Positions 34,438 to 43,872 of a stretch of DNA of 64,000 nt are shown piece by piece. Numbering within the stretch: position 1 is the first letter of the stretch; each line of letters opens with the position of its first letter. The DNA lies in NCBI RefSeq assembly GCF_000020525.1, contig NC_011026.1:372001-436000 (forward strand), in the 5' to 3' direction. This stretch comes from Chloroherpeton thalassium ATCC 35110. Lineage in GTDB: Bacteria; Bacteroidota; Chlorobiia; Chlorobiales; Chloroherpetonaceae. Under the pieces are notes generated by a model, which made no database searches, was not told where the DNA came from, and worked only from the letters and a program-made list of their open reading frames with translations. The position numbers were made by a program, and so were the translations under genes.

Positions 34438-35967
34438 CTAAAACGAAACCCCTTTTTCAAAAACCACTTCGAAATCGCCCTGATCGTTAAAGGAAAAATC
34501 GACGCGCGAAGTAAAGCGATAGCCACCGATAAAAATCACCCCAACGCCATAGCCGTATTTATAATCATCAAAATTAAACTGATTGATTCGCTTGACAGGG
34601 CCAGCGCTTTCGTTGTTATACCAAATCGTACCCGCATCGAAAAAGGCCGTTAGGAAAAGGCCGTATTGCACAATGGAAAACTGATCTATCGAAATAAAAT
34701 TGAGCTTTACTGTGCGCATGTTCAAGAGCGGATAGCGAAGCTCTAACGAATTAAATTGAAGATTATCGCCATTAAATGTCTCACTGGTGTAGCCGCGAAT
34801 TTGCGTTCCAAAGCCAATGTATTGGCGCTGATGATTGGGAATAGGCTTGTTGGTGGCCAAAATGCTGTAATTGCGAAAAGCAAAGGAAAGCTCGCCGGCT
34901 AACTTCTGATACAAGCGTACATCCAAACTGCCCGAAAAATAATTCAGATTTTTGGAGATCCATGGCAATCCATTTTGTGTAAGCGTTAGGCCAAAGACAA
35001 ACCCGTCCATTGGAAATTGCACAAAATCGATTTCGCGGTAACGATAAAATGCCGATACGCTCACATATTCATCATTTCCATCGGGAGAAACGGTGCTCAT
35101 TGGGTAGAACTGCCGAATTTCTTTGCCAACGCGCAGGGATTTGTAGTCAAGGCTGAGCCCCACATATTCAAACATAGAAAGCCGCTGGCTGATGGAAACG
35201 CCCAATCCAATATTTCGCTGGGAATAACTTGGAACAACACCCGCCGTGTCGCCATCAGCTACGTTGCTCGACTTGCGATATTCCGCCGAAAAGCCAAATC
35301 CGGTACGATTCGATCCAAAGAAATACGGGGTCGTGTATGAAATGCCCACAAACGGATCGTATCCGAGCCCAAAAGACGTGGCCAGCAAATCTCCAAATCC
35401 GCTGAAATTTCGATGCTGCAAAGAAAGCCCGATGTTGAAATTCGAAATGGTCGGTTTTTTTATCCAGCGCGTAATGCTTGTGCCACGCAGGTCGAACTTA
35501 GGAACCGGGAAAAGATACCACCGCTCAAACACCGTGATCAGCACAACCGTATATTTTCGGTTTAGCGTGTTCGACATTTGTTGGCCAAGCAGGCTGCACG
35601 GCTCGGTTTTATCCGCTGCAACAGAGGATTTGGCGTTCGGCGAAAACGTTTTAGCCGAAATCACCACCGAGTTAAATAATTGCAAATTGAAAACTTGCTG
35701 CTGGCTTCGGGCAAGATTCGTTGGCGTGAGCGGCTCGGCCTCGTGAAATAGCAATTCGCTGCGAATCACCATTTCTCGGGTTACAAAATTTCCTGAAATC
35801 AAAACCGTATCGATAACCTGGCCAAGCGCCTTACGGGTGTCGCTGCGCGAAAACTGCTCACGTTTTATCTTTTCTTCCTCTCCGTAAGCGTTTTCAAAGC
35901 AGATGACCCGCAGGCAAAAAAAAACAAACAGATAAAACAGTTCGCGTATTGGAAAACGGCGCGTCAT
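34438..35967 (-). CDS. Omp85-superfamily outer-membrane protein
   Basis: A 509-residue protein with a short signal peptide (hydrophobic FYLFVFFCLRVIC, cleaved near NAYG-E), one POTRA-like region (about 50-165; IDTVLISGNFVTREMVIRSEL is typical) and a C-terminal beta barrel (about 180-509) made of alternating amphipathic strands such as GFGFSAEYRKSSNV and YLGVSISQRL-like segments, ending in the C-terminal Phe of outer-membrane proteins. RGYTSETFNGDN resembles the conserved VRGY/F motif of the Omp85 L6 loop. It has a single POTRA domain, fewer than BamA, so it is a BamA relative with its own substrate. Start ATG at 35967, 22 bases from the CoA-binding gene upstream. Confidence 0.85.
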   Translation of the reverse strand: MTRRFPIRELFYLFVFFCLRVICFENAYGEEEKIKREQFSRSDTRKALGQVIDTVLISGNFVTREMVIRSELLFHEAEPLTPTNLARSQQQVFNLQLFNSVVISAKTFSPNAKSSVAADKTEPCSLLGQQMSNTLNRKYTVVLITVFERWYLFPVPKFDLRGTSITRWIKKPTISNFNIGLSLQHRNFSGFGDLLATSFGLGYDPFVGISYTTPYFFGSNRTGFGFSAEYRKSSNVADGDTAGVVPSYSQRNIGLGVSISQRLSMFEYVGLSLDYKSLRVGKEIRQFYPMSTVSPDGNDEYVSVSAFYRYREIDFVQFPMDGFVFGLTLTQNGLPWISKNLNYFSGSLDVRLYQKLAGELSFAFRNYSILATNKPIPNHQRQYIGFGTQIRGYTSETFNGDNLQFNSLELRYPLLNMRTVKLNFISIDQFSIVQYGLFLTAFFDAGTIWYNNESAGPVKRINQFNFDDYKYGYGVGVIFIGGYRFTSRVDFSFNDQGDFEVVFEKGVSF

Positions 35968-35988
35968 AAAATGGGGCGGCCTCTGCAA

Positions 35989-36420
35989 TTATGCGTTTAA
36001 AAGATGATTTTGATGATCAACTGCAATGCAATGATTTTCCACTACCGCTAAATTCGCGTTGCGCGCTTTTTCGGCTGCCGCTTCGTTGGTAATGCCGAGC
36101 TGCATCCAAACAGCTTTTGCGCCGATTGCAATCGCTTCATCCACAACGGGCGGAACATCTTGCGGCTTGCGAAAAATATTGACGACTTCAACTTGCTGCT
36201 TTACCACTTCTGGCAATTCCAAAAGCGACGGATAGCATTTCAAGCCAAGCACTTCATCAAGATTTGGGTTAATCGGGATAATGTTGTAGCCAGCTTGAAT
36301 CATGTACTTTGTAACCGTAAAGCTGGGGCGCTGGGGTTTATCGGACACACCCACAATTGCGATGGTTTTATACGTCTTTAAAATTTCAATGTAATCCATT
36401 TTCGTTGAAAGTTGTTTCAT
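35989..36420 (-). CDS. CoA-binding domain protein
   Basis: A 143-residue single Rossmann-like domain: KTIAIVGVSDKPQRPSFTVTKYMIQAGYNIIPINPNLDEVLGLKCYPSL (pieces: IAIVGVSD, RPSFTVTKYM, INPN) and FRKPQDVPPVVDEAI, AVWMQLGI. This matches the YccU-type CoA-binding family. The biochemical role is not known. Start taken at the ATG at 36420; an ATG at 36399 is also possible. On the same strand as the Omp85-like gene. Confidence 0.88.
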   Translation of the reverse strand: MKQLSTKMDYIEILKTYKTIAIVGVSDKPQRPSFTVTKYMIQAGYNIIPINPNLDEVLGLKCYPSLLELPEVVKQQVEVVNIFRKPQDVPPVVDEAIAIGAKAVWMQLGITNEAAAEKARNANLAVVENHCIAVDHQNHLLNA

Positions 36421-36570
36421 AAAGGTTGATAACAAAACCGCTCTTAAATAAGGAACGGATCGGAAAATGCAAAAAAAGTTCGTCTTAGGGTAACATGCGA
36501 TTCTTTTTTAACGTTAAGTTTTAAGTTGTTTAAACCGCTTGCGTTCAAAAACATTTGATTCAATTTACCC

Positions 36571-37395
36571 ATGAAAAAAAGTTCGCTTCCGTTTGAAAAA
36601 ACGGCTTCGCTCGACACCATCAGTTCTCTGCCGCCTGAAGGCCTAACTGCCGATGAAGCAAAATCGCAAAACAAGGCCAATTTAAAAGCCATCTACGATT
36701 TGCACTACACCATGTACGCCGAAGATAAACAGTCCTTGCTAATTATTTTGCAGGGCATCGATGCCAGCGGCAAAGATGGCTCGGTGCGCCACCTTTGCAC
36801 CGGACTCAATCCGCAGGGCTTTCATGTGTATTCATTTAAAACACCGACAACGGAAGAAACCCGGCATGATTATCTGTGGCGCGTTCATAAAGTAGCGCCC
36901 GCGCATGGAGAAATCGTCATTTGCAATCGCTCATACTATGAGGAAGTAACCGTTGTTAAAATTCACCCTGAGTTTTTAGTTCCGCAAAAAATTAGCGCGG
37001 CTTCGGGACTGGACGAAATCTTTGAGCGTCGCTATCGGCAAATCAACGATTTTGAACGCATGCTTGCCGAAACAGGCACGCGTGTGCTCAAGTTTTTTCT
37101 CCACATTTCAAAAAAAGAGCAAAAAAAACGCCTGGAGGAACGGCTGAGAAATCCAATGAAAAAATGGAAATTTTCTGAAAAAGATGTCGCCGAACGCGCT
37201 TTTTGGTCGCAATACATGCAGGTGTTTGACGAAATGCTTGCGGCCACGCATACCGAGTATGCACCCTGGTATGTTATTCCCGCCGATAAAAAATGGTATC
37301 GAAACTACTTGCTTGGCCAAATTGTGCGGCGTGAGCTCGAAAGCTTTCGTATGGAATTTCCGAAACCGAAACTGGGAAAGGTGAAATTGGATTGA
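36571..37395 (+). CDS. Polyphosphate kinase 2 family protein
   Basis: A 274-residue PPK2 protein. Walker A is QGIDASGKDG (about 61-70), followed by the FKTPTTEETRHDYLWRVHK lid region and the Walker B-like GEIVICNRSYYEEV (about 113-126). It ends in a Lys-rich tail. It transfers phosphate from inorganic polyphosphate to a nucleotide; the exact acceptor (AMP or ADP) cannot be read from the sequence. It is followed by the lipoate ligase gene with a 4-base overlap, so the two are translationally linked. Divergent from the CoA-binding gene. Confidence 0.92.
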   Translation: MKKSSLPFEKTASLDTISSLPPEGLTADEAKSQNKANLKAIYDLHYTMYAEDKQSLLIILQGIDASGKDGSVRHLCTGLNPQGFHVYSFKTPTTEETRHDYLWRVHKVAPAHGEIVICNRSYYEEVTVVKIHPEFLVPQKISAASGLDEIFERRYRQINDFERMLAETGTRVLKFFLHISKKEQKKRLEERLRNPMKKWKFSEKDVAERAFWSQYMQVFDEMLAATHTEYAPWYVIPADKKWYRNYLLGQIVRRELESFRMEFPKPKLGKVKLD

Positions 37396-38198
37396 ACCGC
37401 ACGCTCTCAAATTTATATGTGATCGATTCGGGCGCACGCTCAGGCGCGTACAACATGCAGTTCGATTCGGCACTTGCGCAGCAGTTTTTTTCCGAAAAAA
37501 TCCAGCGCTTGCTGCAATCCGAACGCGCTGCGGTGGTGCGATTTTATGCCTGGTCGCCCTTTGCGATTACGATTGGCTACAATCAAAATATAGATGAAAT
37601 TGATGTGGCCGCTTGCCAAAAGCGCGGCATCGATGTGGTGCGCCGCCCCACTGGCGGACGCGCAATTTTTCATGCTGGAGAACTTACTTACAGCGTTGTG
37701 ATGAATCTCTGCGGCGCTTCGCCCAGCGCGCTTTATAAGGAAATTCATTTGGCGCTGGAAGCCGGGCTTCAACGGCTCGGCGTTTCAGGAAAATTTCAGA
37801 AAAGCTCACCGAATTTTCGCCAACGCTATCAATCCGCTGAAGCCGTGCCGTGCTTTACGGCGTCGGCCAGAAACGAGTACGAAGTGCAAGGCAAAAAACT
37901 GATTGGCTCGGCACAGCGACGCTTGGGCGAAGTGCTTTTGCAACATGGCTCAATCTTGCTGACTCAAGAACACAAAGCGCTTGTCGATTTTCTGAAGGAA
38001 CAACATCCAGAAACCAGAGCAGCCATTCGCCGAGCCCTTGAAGAGAAAACCTTGTCCATTTCAGAAGTTTTGCCAAAAACGCCAACTTACAGCGACCTGG
38101 TTCATGCGATGAAGCGGGGATTCGAACAAACTTGGAACCTGCCGATGCAACCTTTATCCGTTGTTGATTTTGAGCAGGCATTCGATTTTGCGGGCTGA
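37392..38198 (+). CDS. Lipoate-protein ligase A family protein
   Basis: A 268-residue BPL/LPL catalytic-domain protein. The signature VVRRPTGGRAIFHAGELTYSVV occurs at about 75-96 (RRPTGGRAIFH), followed by NEYEVQGKKLIGSAQRR with the catalytic lysine in GKKLIGSAQ (about 165-173). It attaches lipoate or octanoate to carrier domains; whether it is a lipoate ligase or an octanoyltransferase (LipM) is not clear. The best start is a TTG at 37392 that overlaps the PPK2 stop, with AAAGGTG 9 bases upstream; the next Met is at about residue 22, inside conserved sequence. Confidence 0.85.
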   Translation: MNRTLSNLYVIDSGARSGAYNMQFDSALAQQFFSEKIQRLLQSERAAVVRFYAWSPFAITIGYNQNIDEIDVAACQKRGIDVVRRPTGGRAIFHAGELTYSVVMNLCGASPSALYKEIHLALEAGLQRLGVSGKFQKSSPNFRQRYQSAEAVPCFTASARNEYEVQGKKLIGSAQRRLGEVLLQHGSILLTQEHKALVDFLKEQHPETRAAIRRALEEKTLSISEVLPKTPTYSDLVHAMKRGFEQTWNLPMQPLSVVDFEQAFDFAG

Positions 38199-38301
38199 AA
38201 AACCATCGCCGCTGCAGCTGAAGCCAGCAAACCATGCAAGCGCTTATTGGGCTTGCGCTCGCAGCGCATGGCCATTTGCAGAGAAATCCGGCTTTGACGC
38301 T

Positions 38302-39096
38302 TTATCGCGGTTTTCGTAGGCTTTTTCCCAAAAGCTTTTTATGGCCAAAACGAACCGCCAATTTGATAAAATTCAATGTGTCGATCACATAGCGCATGTG
38401 ACTTTTGGCCGTTCCATAAACCACTTCGATATCGACAAAGCTGATTGAAAACCCTTCGTTTGCGGCGTGAAGTAAAAACTCGGTTTCGAACATGAAGCCA
38501 TTTTCGCGGCATTTTGGCAACACCCGCTCAAGGCAGTCACGCTTGATAAAGCGAAATCCGCATTGGGAATCTAAAATGGGCTGATCGCATAATTTACTCA
38601 GAATGCCGGAGGTGATCCGGTTTGAGATTTTGCGCGGCAACGGCATCACCGGGTTCGACCAACAAAAGGCCTGGCGACGAGAACCGATCACAATGTCGTG
38701 CTGGCTGGCGACTTCAAGAAACTTTGGAATGTCGCTCGGGCTATGCTGCAAATCGCTATCGATCGTGAAAACCCAAGTGGCGCCGGCTTGCAAAGCTTTG
38801 CCATAGCCATGCTTTAAACTTTTTCCTTTTCCACAGTTCGATTCGTGGTGATGAACCTGGGCAAACTTTTTCTTTAGCACATCAGCGGTTTTATCCGTCG
38901 AGCCATCGTTGATGAAAAAAGTTTGCTTCAATGGAAATTGCTCGGAGAGGCGATGCAGGAAAAACGGCAGGGTGTTTTCAACATTGTAGCAAGGCACCAC
39001 CGCAAAGAGGCTCTCCGCAATGGCATCCGACTCTTTCAAACTTTTGATAGGAGGTTCTGATTCCGAATGTAGCATGAGCCGGATCGATTCGCCCAT
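38302..39096 (-). CDS. GT2 glycosyltransferase, dolichyl-phosphate-mannose synthase-like
   Basis: A 264-residue protein with the GT2 motifs AVVPCYNVENTL, FFINDGSTDKTADVLKK (DGSTDKT), a KGKSLKHGYGKALQAGA-type segment and TIDSDLQHSPSDIPKF (DSDLQH, the metal-binding DxD). Then QCGFRFIKR and ETEFLLHAANEGFSISFVDIEVVYG follow, typical of polyprenyl-phosphate glycosyltransferases. It lacks C-terminal membrane spans. It probably makes a polyprenyl-phosphate sugar. Convergent with the lipoate ligase gene across about 100 bases. Confidence 0.88.
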   Translation of the reverse strand: MGESIRLMLHSESEPPIKSLKESDAIAESLFAVVPCYNVENTLPFFLHRLSEQFPLKQTFFINDGSTDKTADVLKKKFAQVHHHESNCGKGKSLKHGYGKALQAGATWVFTIDSDLQHSPSDIPKFLEVASQHDIVIGSRRQAFCWSNPVMPLPRKISNRITSGILSKLCDQPILDSQCGFRFIKRDCLERVLPKCRENGFMFETEFLLHAANEGFSISFVDIEVVYGTAKSHMRYVIDTLNFIKLAVRFGHKKLLGKSLRKPR

Positions 39097-39473
39097 AATG
39101 ATTTCTTAAGTTTTACAAAAATTCACCCCACACAAAAAAAGCACACGAGCGATAAGATACAAATGTGAGGCTTCGTTTTTCTGGCATTCTCATAGAAAAG
39201 TAACCTTATGCCGTGCAAAAATCCCTGGCAGCGCGCGTTTATGCAAAAAGAAATACCGATGCCAACGGTGCGCGCTGTGCGGCTTCTCACAAATGAAGGA
39301 ACTGATTTTCTGTATTTATACGTGAATCGCTAAGATCGGAAAATTCATCCTGGCTTATCTATCACTGGTAATTTTACCCTTAGAAACACGCGTCCCAAAA
39401 CCTGCGTTTATTGACACAAAAATGCGAATGTTTCGAACTGCTTTGCGAAAAAAGCGATAAAAAAGCCAATCAT
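39097..39473. other. Intergenic region between the glycosyltransferase and add
   Basis: About 375 bases with divergent upstream regions. A 41-codon plus-strand frame (39208-39333) is seen but lacks support. No other feature is seen. Confidence 0.4.
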
Positions 39474-40580
39474 ATGCAAAAAATACTTTCTGATGAGATG
39501 CTCAATCGTATGCCAAAGGTCTTGCTTCACGACCATTTGGATGGAAGCGTGAGAGCAAGCACGGTTGTTGAACTGGCAAAATCCCAAAACTACAGCGCGC
39601 TGCCCACCATGAACGCCGATGAACTTTCAGACTGGTTTCATCGCGGCGCAAACAAAGGCAGCTTGCCGGAGTATCTTTCTGGATTTGTGCACACCTGCGC
39701 TGTGATGCAAACGCCCGAAGCGCTCGAGCGCGCTGCTTACGAACATGTGGAAGATTGCCAAAAAGACGGCGTTTGCTATGTGGAAGTTCGTTTTGCGCCA
39801 TCTTTGCACACAGCAAACGGCATGCACTGGGATGAAGTGGTCAATAGCGTGCTGAAAGGGTTCGATCGTGGCGAGCGCGACTTTGGCATTACCGCGCGGC
39901 TTATCATCTGTGCGCTGCGGCATTTGGACAGCCATCATTCTGAAGACATGGCGCAGCTCGCCGTCGATTTTCGCGATAAAGGCGTTGTCGGGTTTGACTT
40001 GGCCGGCGAAGAAGGCGGCTATCCGCCAAAAAAGCATTTGAGTGCGTTTCATTTTTGCCAACGCGCCAATTTCAATCTTACGATTCATGCAGGCGAAGGC
40101 TTTGGGAAAGAATCCATTTGGCAAGCCATTCAATGGTGCGGCGCACATCGCATTGGTCATGCCACGCGGCTCATCGACGATATGGCCGTGCATGAAAACG
40201 AAGTCATCAAAATGGGCTCGCTGGCACAATATGTTTTGGATAAGCGCATTCCGCTCGAGATCTGCCTCTCGTCCAATATTCACACAGGCGCTGCGGCGTC
40301 TTTCGAAACGCATCCGTTTAAAACCTTCTACAATACCAAATTTCGGGTTACGCTCAACACCGACAACCGATTGATGAGCAACACCAATATGACGCAAGAA
40401 TACCAAATCGCTCGCGATTTCTACGGCTTCACTTTCTCCGATTTTGAGCGAATTTCCATTAACAGCATGAAAAGCGCCTTCATTTGCTATCGCGAGCGCT
40501 GTGACTTGATTTATCATGTCATCAAACCAGCGTTTGCAAAACTGCGAGATGAACTTGCCGCACAAGAAGTTCCCCGCTAA
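39474..40580 (+). CDS. add: Adenosine deaminase
   Basis: A 368-residue protein of the metal-dependent deaminase family. Zinc ligands are in LLHDHLDGS (His19, His21), then YVEVRFAPSLH, HAGEGFGKESIWQAI (third His and the catalytic Glu), HRIGHATRL and LNTDNRLMS (the metal Asp). It deaminates adenosine to inosine in purine salvage. I choose the ATG at 39474 as it gives the normal N-terminus; the frame is open from a TTG at 39411. Convergent neighbours are none; the next gene starts 160 bases later. Confidence 0.94.
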   Translation: MQKILSDEMLNRMPKVLLHDHLDGSVRASTVVELAKSQNYSALPTMNADELSDWFHRGANKGSLPEYLSGFVHTCAVMQTPEALERAAYEHVEDCQKDGVCYVEVRFAPSLHTANGMHWDEVVNSVLKGFDRGERDFGITARLIICALRHLDSHHSEDMAQLAVDFRDKGVVGFDLAGEEGGYPPKKHLSAFHFCQRANFNLTIHAGEGFGKESIWQAIQWCGAHRIGHATRLIDDMAVHENEVIKMGSLAQYVLDKRIPLEICLSSNIHTGAAASFETHPFKTFYNTKFRVTLNTDNRLMSNTNMTQEYQIARDFYGFTFSDFERISINSMKSAFICYRERCDLIYHVIKPAFAKLRDELAAQEVPR

Positions 40581-40739
40581 TCACAAGCGCGCACCGCTGT
40601 TTCGGGGTTGCCATTGCGTTGGTTTTATAGCGATATTTTCATATTTACATTCATTAACCCTAACACCTCAATCGATTAAGCAATTAGACGACTGAGAGAA
40701 CGTTTCATTCTTTCATTAATGCAGTGAAGTCTATCATTT

Positions 40740-42560
40740 ATGCCAAACGGAATTCAAGAACTGGAGAGCAAACTTCAACAGGCCACAAACGATGAGGAAA
40801 AAATAGAACTGCTCAGTGAACTTGCCTGGCACTTGGTCAATATCAACCCAAAGCGAGGCGGAGAACTTAGCCAAGAAGCCTATTTATTAGCCCAAACCAT
40901 TGGCTATACTTACGGCATTGCCAAAAGCCTTCGTGCGCAGGCGGCTTGCCTTTCGTTTCTTTCTCAATATCGTGCCGCGTTGGAAAAAGCAGAGCTAGCC
41001 GTTGGCCTATTTCGGCAGCTTAAGGACACGCCCGGCTTGGCACTGGCCAAAATCATTTTGGCCGAATGCGATACAAAACTGGGCTTGTTCAAAGAAGCCA
41101 TAGAAATGTATACAAAAGCCTATAAGCTTTATGAAATACTCGGCGAAAGATGTTCCCAAACGACCATTTTAACCAGCATGGGAAAAATTTTTCAAAATAT
41201 CGGCGATTATGAAAAAGCGGTGGATTATCACTTAAAAGCGCTTTCGCTTGATCCCGATAAAGACAGCCTAAATACAGCAGGCGTTTTATCAAATTTAGCT
41301 GATGTGTATTTTGCGTTAGGAAAGTATAAAACCAGCCTGGACTATCTCACTCGCGCGATTCATATCTATAAATTACAAGAGCACTTATATGGCATTACCA
41401 AATGTTTAGGCAAAATTGGTGATATTTACCTAACCCTTAACCAACTCGATAAAGCAGAAGAATTTTACACCAAAAGTTTCGGCTGCTCCTACAACTTCCA
41501 GGATAAAGAAGGCCAAGCCTCGTGCTTGATTAGCTTTGGCAAGCTTTATATCCAAAAATGCAATTATGAAAAAGCTGAAAAAAGCTTTCGGGCTGGCTAT
41601 GAAGCTGCGCAAAAAATATCCCACAAACACTTTATGGCAGAAGCCAAGCTGGGCTTGGGGCGCGTTCGGAAAATGGAGGAAAAATGGGACGAGGCGATCG
41701 AACATTTTAACTACGCCTTGACTTTGGGCAAGGAATTGAATTTGCACAACATCGTTTTTGAATCGCATCGATATTTGTGCCTGGTGTTTGAAAAATTGGA
41801 GGACTACAAAGCAGCGCTTGAGCATCACAAGCTTTTTTATGCCGTTAAAACCAAAATTTTCAGCGAAGAAGCTGAGCGAAAAACCAAAAATCTTTTGCTT
41901 CAGCACGAACTGGAAGAGTTCAAACGAGAAGCTGAAATTTATCGGCTAAAAAATGTTGAACTCGTTTCCGCCAATGAAAATCTGGAAGTCACCACGCTGG
42001 CACTCAAAGAAGCCAATGCGGAAAATCAACTTTTGCTGGAACGCTTGCGCGAACAAGCCGAAACGCTGGAGCGGCTTGTCACCTACGATGGCCTCACCGG
42101 ACTTGCAAATCGCCGCCATTTTGACGAGCAGTTCGAGTATGAATTTCGCCGCACACGCCGTTATAAACGGCCTCTTTCAATCGCGATGTCGGATATTGAT
42201 TTTTTCAAAAAAGTCAACGACAACTTCTCGCACCAAGTTGGCGATGAAGTGCTCAAAAAAGTTGCCAGCATTTTTAGAGAAAATGTGCGCGCAGGCGATT
42301 TGGTGGCGCGCTACGGCGGCGAAGAGTTCGTGTTTATTTTTACCGAAACCAATAAAGAAAGCGCCATTCGAGCGGCTGAAAAAATTCGCAAAGCCATTGA
42401 AGACTACGACTGGAGCAACGTCCATGCCGGATTGAAAGTGACCATTAGCATAGGCGTTGCTGAGGACGCGGGCTTCGACGGCTGCGATGAACTGATTGCC
42501 GCCGCCGATAGCAAACTCTACGAGGCCAAGCGCAATGGCCGAAATCAAGTGCGCGCTTAA
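40740..42560 (+). CDS. TPR-GGDEF diguanylate cyclase
   Basis: A 606-residue cytoplasmic protein. Residues 1-380 are about nine TPR repeats (for example around 155-185 and 195-225, with DYEKAVDYHLKALSLD). A coiled coil lies at about 385-445. The GGDEF domain follows (about 445-606) with the active-site GGEEF at 526-530. The inhibitory-site motif RxxD (RAGD, 517-520) sits five residues before it, so product inhibition by c-di-GMP is expected. It makes cyclic di-GMP; TPR suggests regulation by protein contacts. No membrane spans. The end overlaps the convergent tgt gene by 4 bases. Confidence 0.92.
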   Translation: MPNGIQELESKLQQATNDEEKIELLSELAWHLVNINPKRGGELSQEAYLLAQTIGYTYGIAKSLRAQAACLSFLSQYRAALEKAELAVGLFRQLKDTPGLALAKIILAECDTKLGLFKEAIEMYTKAYKLYEILGERCSQTTILTSMGKIFQNIGDYEKAVDYHLKALSLDPDKDSLNTAGVLSNLADVYFALGKYKTSLDYLTRAIHIYKLQEHLYGITKCLGKIGDIYLTLNQLDKAEEFYTKSFGCSYNFQDKEGQASCLISFGKLYIQKCNYEKAEKSFRAGYEAAQKISHKHFMAEAKLGLGRVRKMEEKWDEAIEHFNYALTLGKELNLHNIVFESHRYLCLVFEKLEDYKAALEHHKLFYAVKTKIFSEEAERKTKNLLLQHELEEFKREAEIYRLKNVELVSANENLEVTTLALKEANAENQLLLERLREQAETLERLVTYDGLTGLANRRHFDEQFEYEFRRTRRYKRPLSIAMSDIDFFKKVNDNFSHQVGDEVLKKVASIFRENVRAGDLVARYGGEEFVFIFTETNKESAIRAAEKIRKAIEDYDWSNVHAGLKVTISIGVAEDAGFDGCDELIAAADSKLYEAKRNGRNQVRA

Positions 42561-43699
42561 CGCTTATCTGATTCTTGTTCGTGACAATAACGCGCGAAAA
42601 ATTCAGCCTTCCAAGTTTGAAAATCCCCCTTTAAAATATGTGCTCTGGCTGTTTTGGTTAGCCAAATGAAAAACGAAGTATTGTGCAAAGAGCAAAGCTG
42701 TAAACCCAAAATTTCGCCAACATTGAGCAGATGCCGAATGTAGGCGCGCGAGAAATTTTTGCACACGTAGTTGTCGAATCCTTCGTCGATCGGCCTGAAA
42801 TCATCACGATATTTTGCTGCGCGCAAATTCAAGATGCCTGTTCGAGTATAAATTCTGCCGTTCCGCCCTTCGCGCGTTGGAATAACGCAGTCGAACATGT
42901 CAACGCCGCGCTCAATCGCATTTAAAATATTTTCTGGCGTCCCAACGCCCATCAAGTAGCGCGGTTTATTTGCCGGCAGAAGCGGATGAGAAACTTCTAT
43001 CATTCGATACATTTCCTCGGCTGGCTCGCCAACCGCAAGTCCGCCGATAGCGTAGCCTTCAAAATCCATTTCTACCAACCGTTTGGTGGACTCAGCTCGC
43101 AACATCTCGTTTGTGCCGCCTTGCGTAATGGCAAAAAGGCTTTGCTCGTAACCATAAACGCCGCTCGTTTTTGCGAATTGATTTTGGCAACGCGCAGCCC
43201 AACGAAGCGTGAGTTCATGGGATTTTCTGAGATAATCCGGGTCGGCATCGTGTGGCGGACACTCATCAAAAGCCATCATAATATCGCTGCCAATGAGCCG
43301 CTGCGTATCAATGACATTTTCGGGTGAAAATAAATGCCGTGTGCCATCGATGTGAGATTTGAAAGTGGCGCCTTCCTCCGAAATTTCCCGAAGCTCCGAA
43401 AGCGAAAAGACTTGGAAACCGCCGCTATCGGTCAGAATGGGTCGCGGCCAATTCATAAATTTGTGCAACCCGCCGGCATTTTGCAAAATGGCTGTTCCCG
43501 GCTTCAAATAAAGATGGTACGTATTTCCGAGAATAATTTGCGCGTCAAGCTCCAGCAATTCTCGTTGTTCGATCGCCTTAACGCTTGCGCGAGTTCCCAC
43601 GGGCATGTAAATCGGTGTTTCGATCGTGCCATGCGCAGTTTCCAGCACGCCAGCACGCGCGGCGGTTTGGGAATCAACGCCTTGCAAAGTAAAATTCAT
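42557..43699 (-). CDS. tgt: Queuine tRNA-ribosyltransferase
   Basis: A 380-residue protein with the Tgt catalytic and substrate motifs: TPIYMPVGTRASVKAIEQ, GNTYHLYLKPG, ILTDSGGFQVFSL (Asp in the active site), and MFDCVIPTREGRNGRIYT. The zinc region is altered: bacterial Tgt normally has CxCxxC plus a His, here the segment reads FDNYVCKNFSRAY so two of the three Cys are replaced, while HN of LCSLHNTSFF is kept. The enzyme exchanges guanine 34 in four tRNAs for a queuosine precursor. Start at 43699 gives the expected N-terminus; the frame runs 36 codons further upstream. Confidence 0.93.
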   Translation of the reverse strand: MNFTLQGVDSQTAARAGVLETAHGTIETPIYMPVGTRASVKAIEQRELLELDAQIILGNTYHLYLKPGTAILQNAGGLHKFMNWPRPILTDSGGFQVFSLSELREISEEGATFKSHIDGTRHLFSPENVIDTQRLIGSDIMMAFDECPPHDADPDYLRKSHELTLRWAARCQNQFAKTSGVYGYEQSLFAITQGGTNEMLRAESTKRLVEMDFEGYAIGGLAVGEPAEEMYRMIEVSHPLLPANKPRYLMGVGTPENILNAIERGVDMFDCVIPTREGRNGRIYTRTGILNLRAAKYRDDFRPIDEGFDNYVCKNFSRAYIRHLLNVGEILGLQLCSLHNTSFFIWLTKTARAHILKGDFQTWKAEFFARYCHEQESDKR

Positions 43700-43872
43700 G
43701 ATTTCAGGAAAGTATTTTGAGGCCAGTCCTCTATTAATATTCGTGTGACGCACCACACTTGATGGAAAAGAAAAAGAGTTTAAAATACTTATATTCAACG
43801 GCAACAAAAAGCTGGAACAAGCGAGAAAATTTTCTTTTCAGAAACATTCATTTGTAGAAAGAGCGCGTTACT

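Noticed and set aside
39208-39333. 41-codon plus-strand frame before add
   Set aside because: Too short to judge; no ribosome binding site and no conserved partner. It could be real but is not supported.
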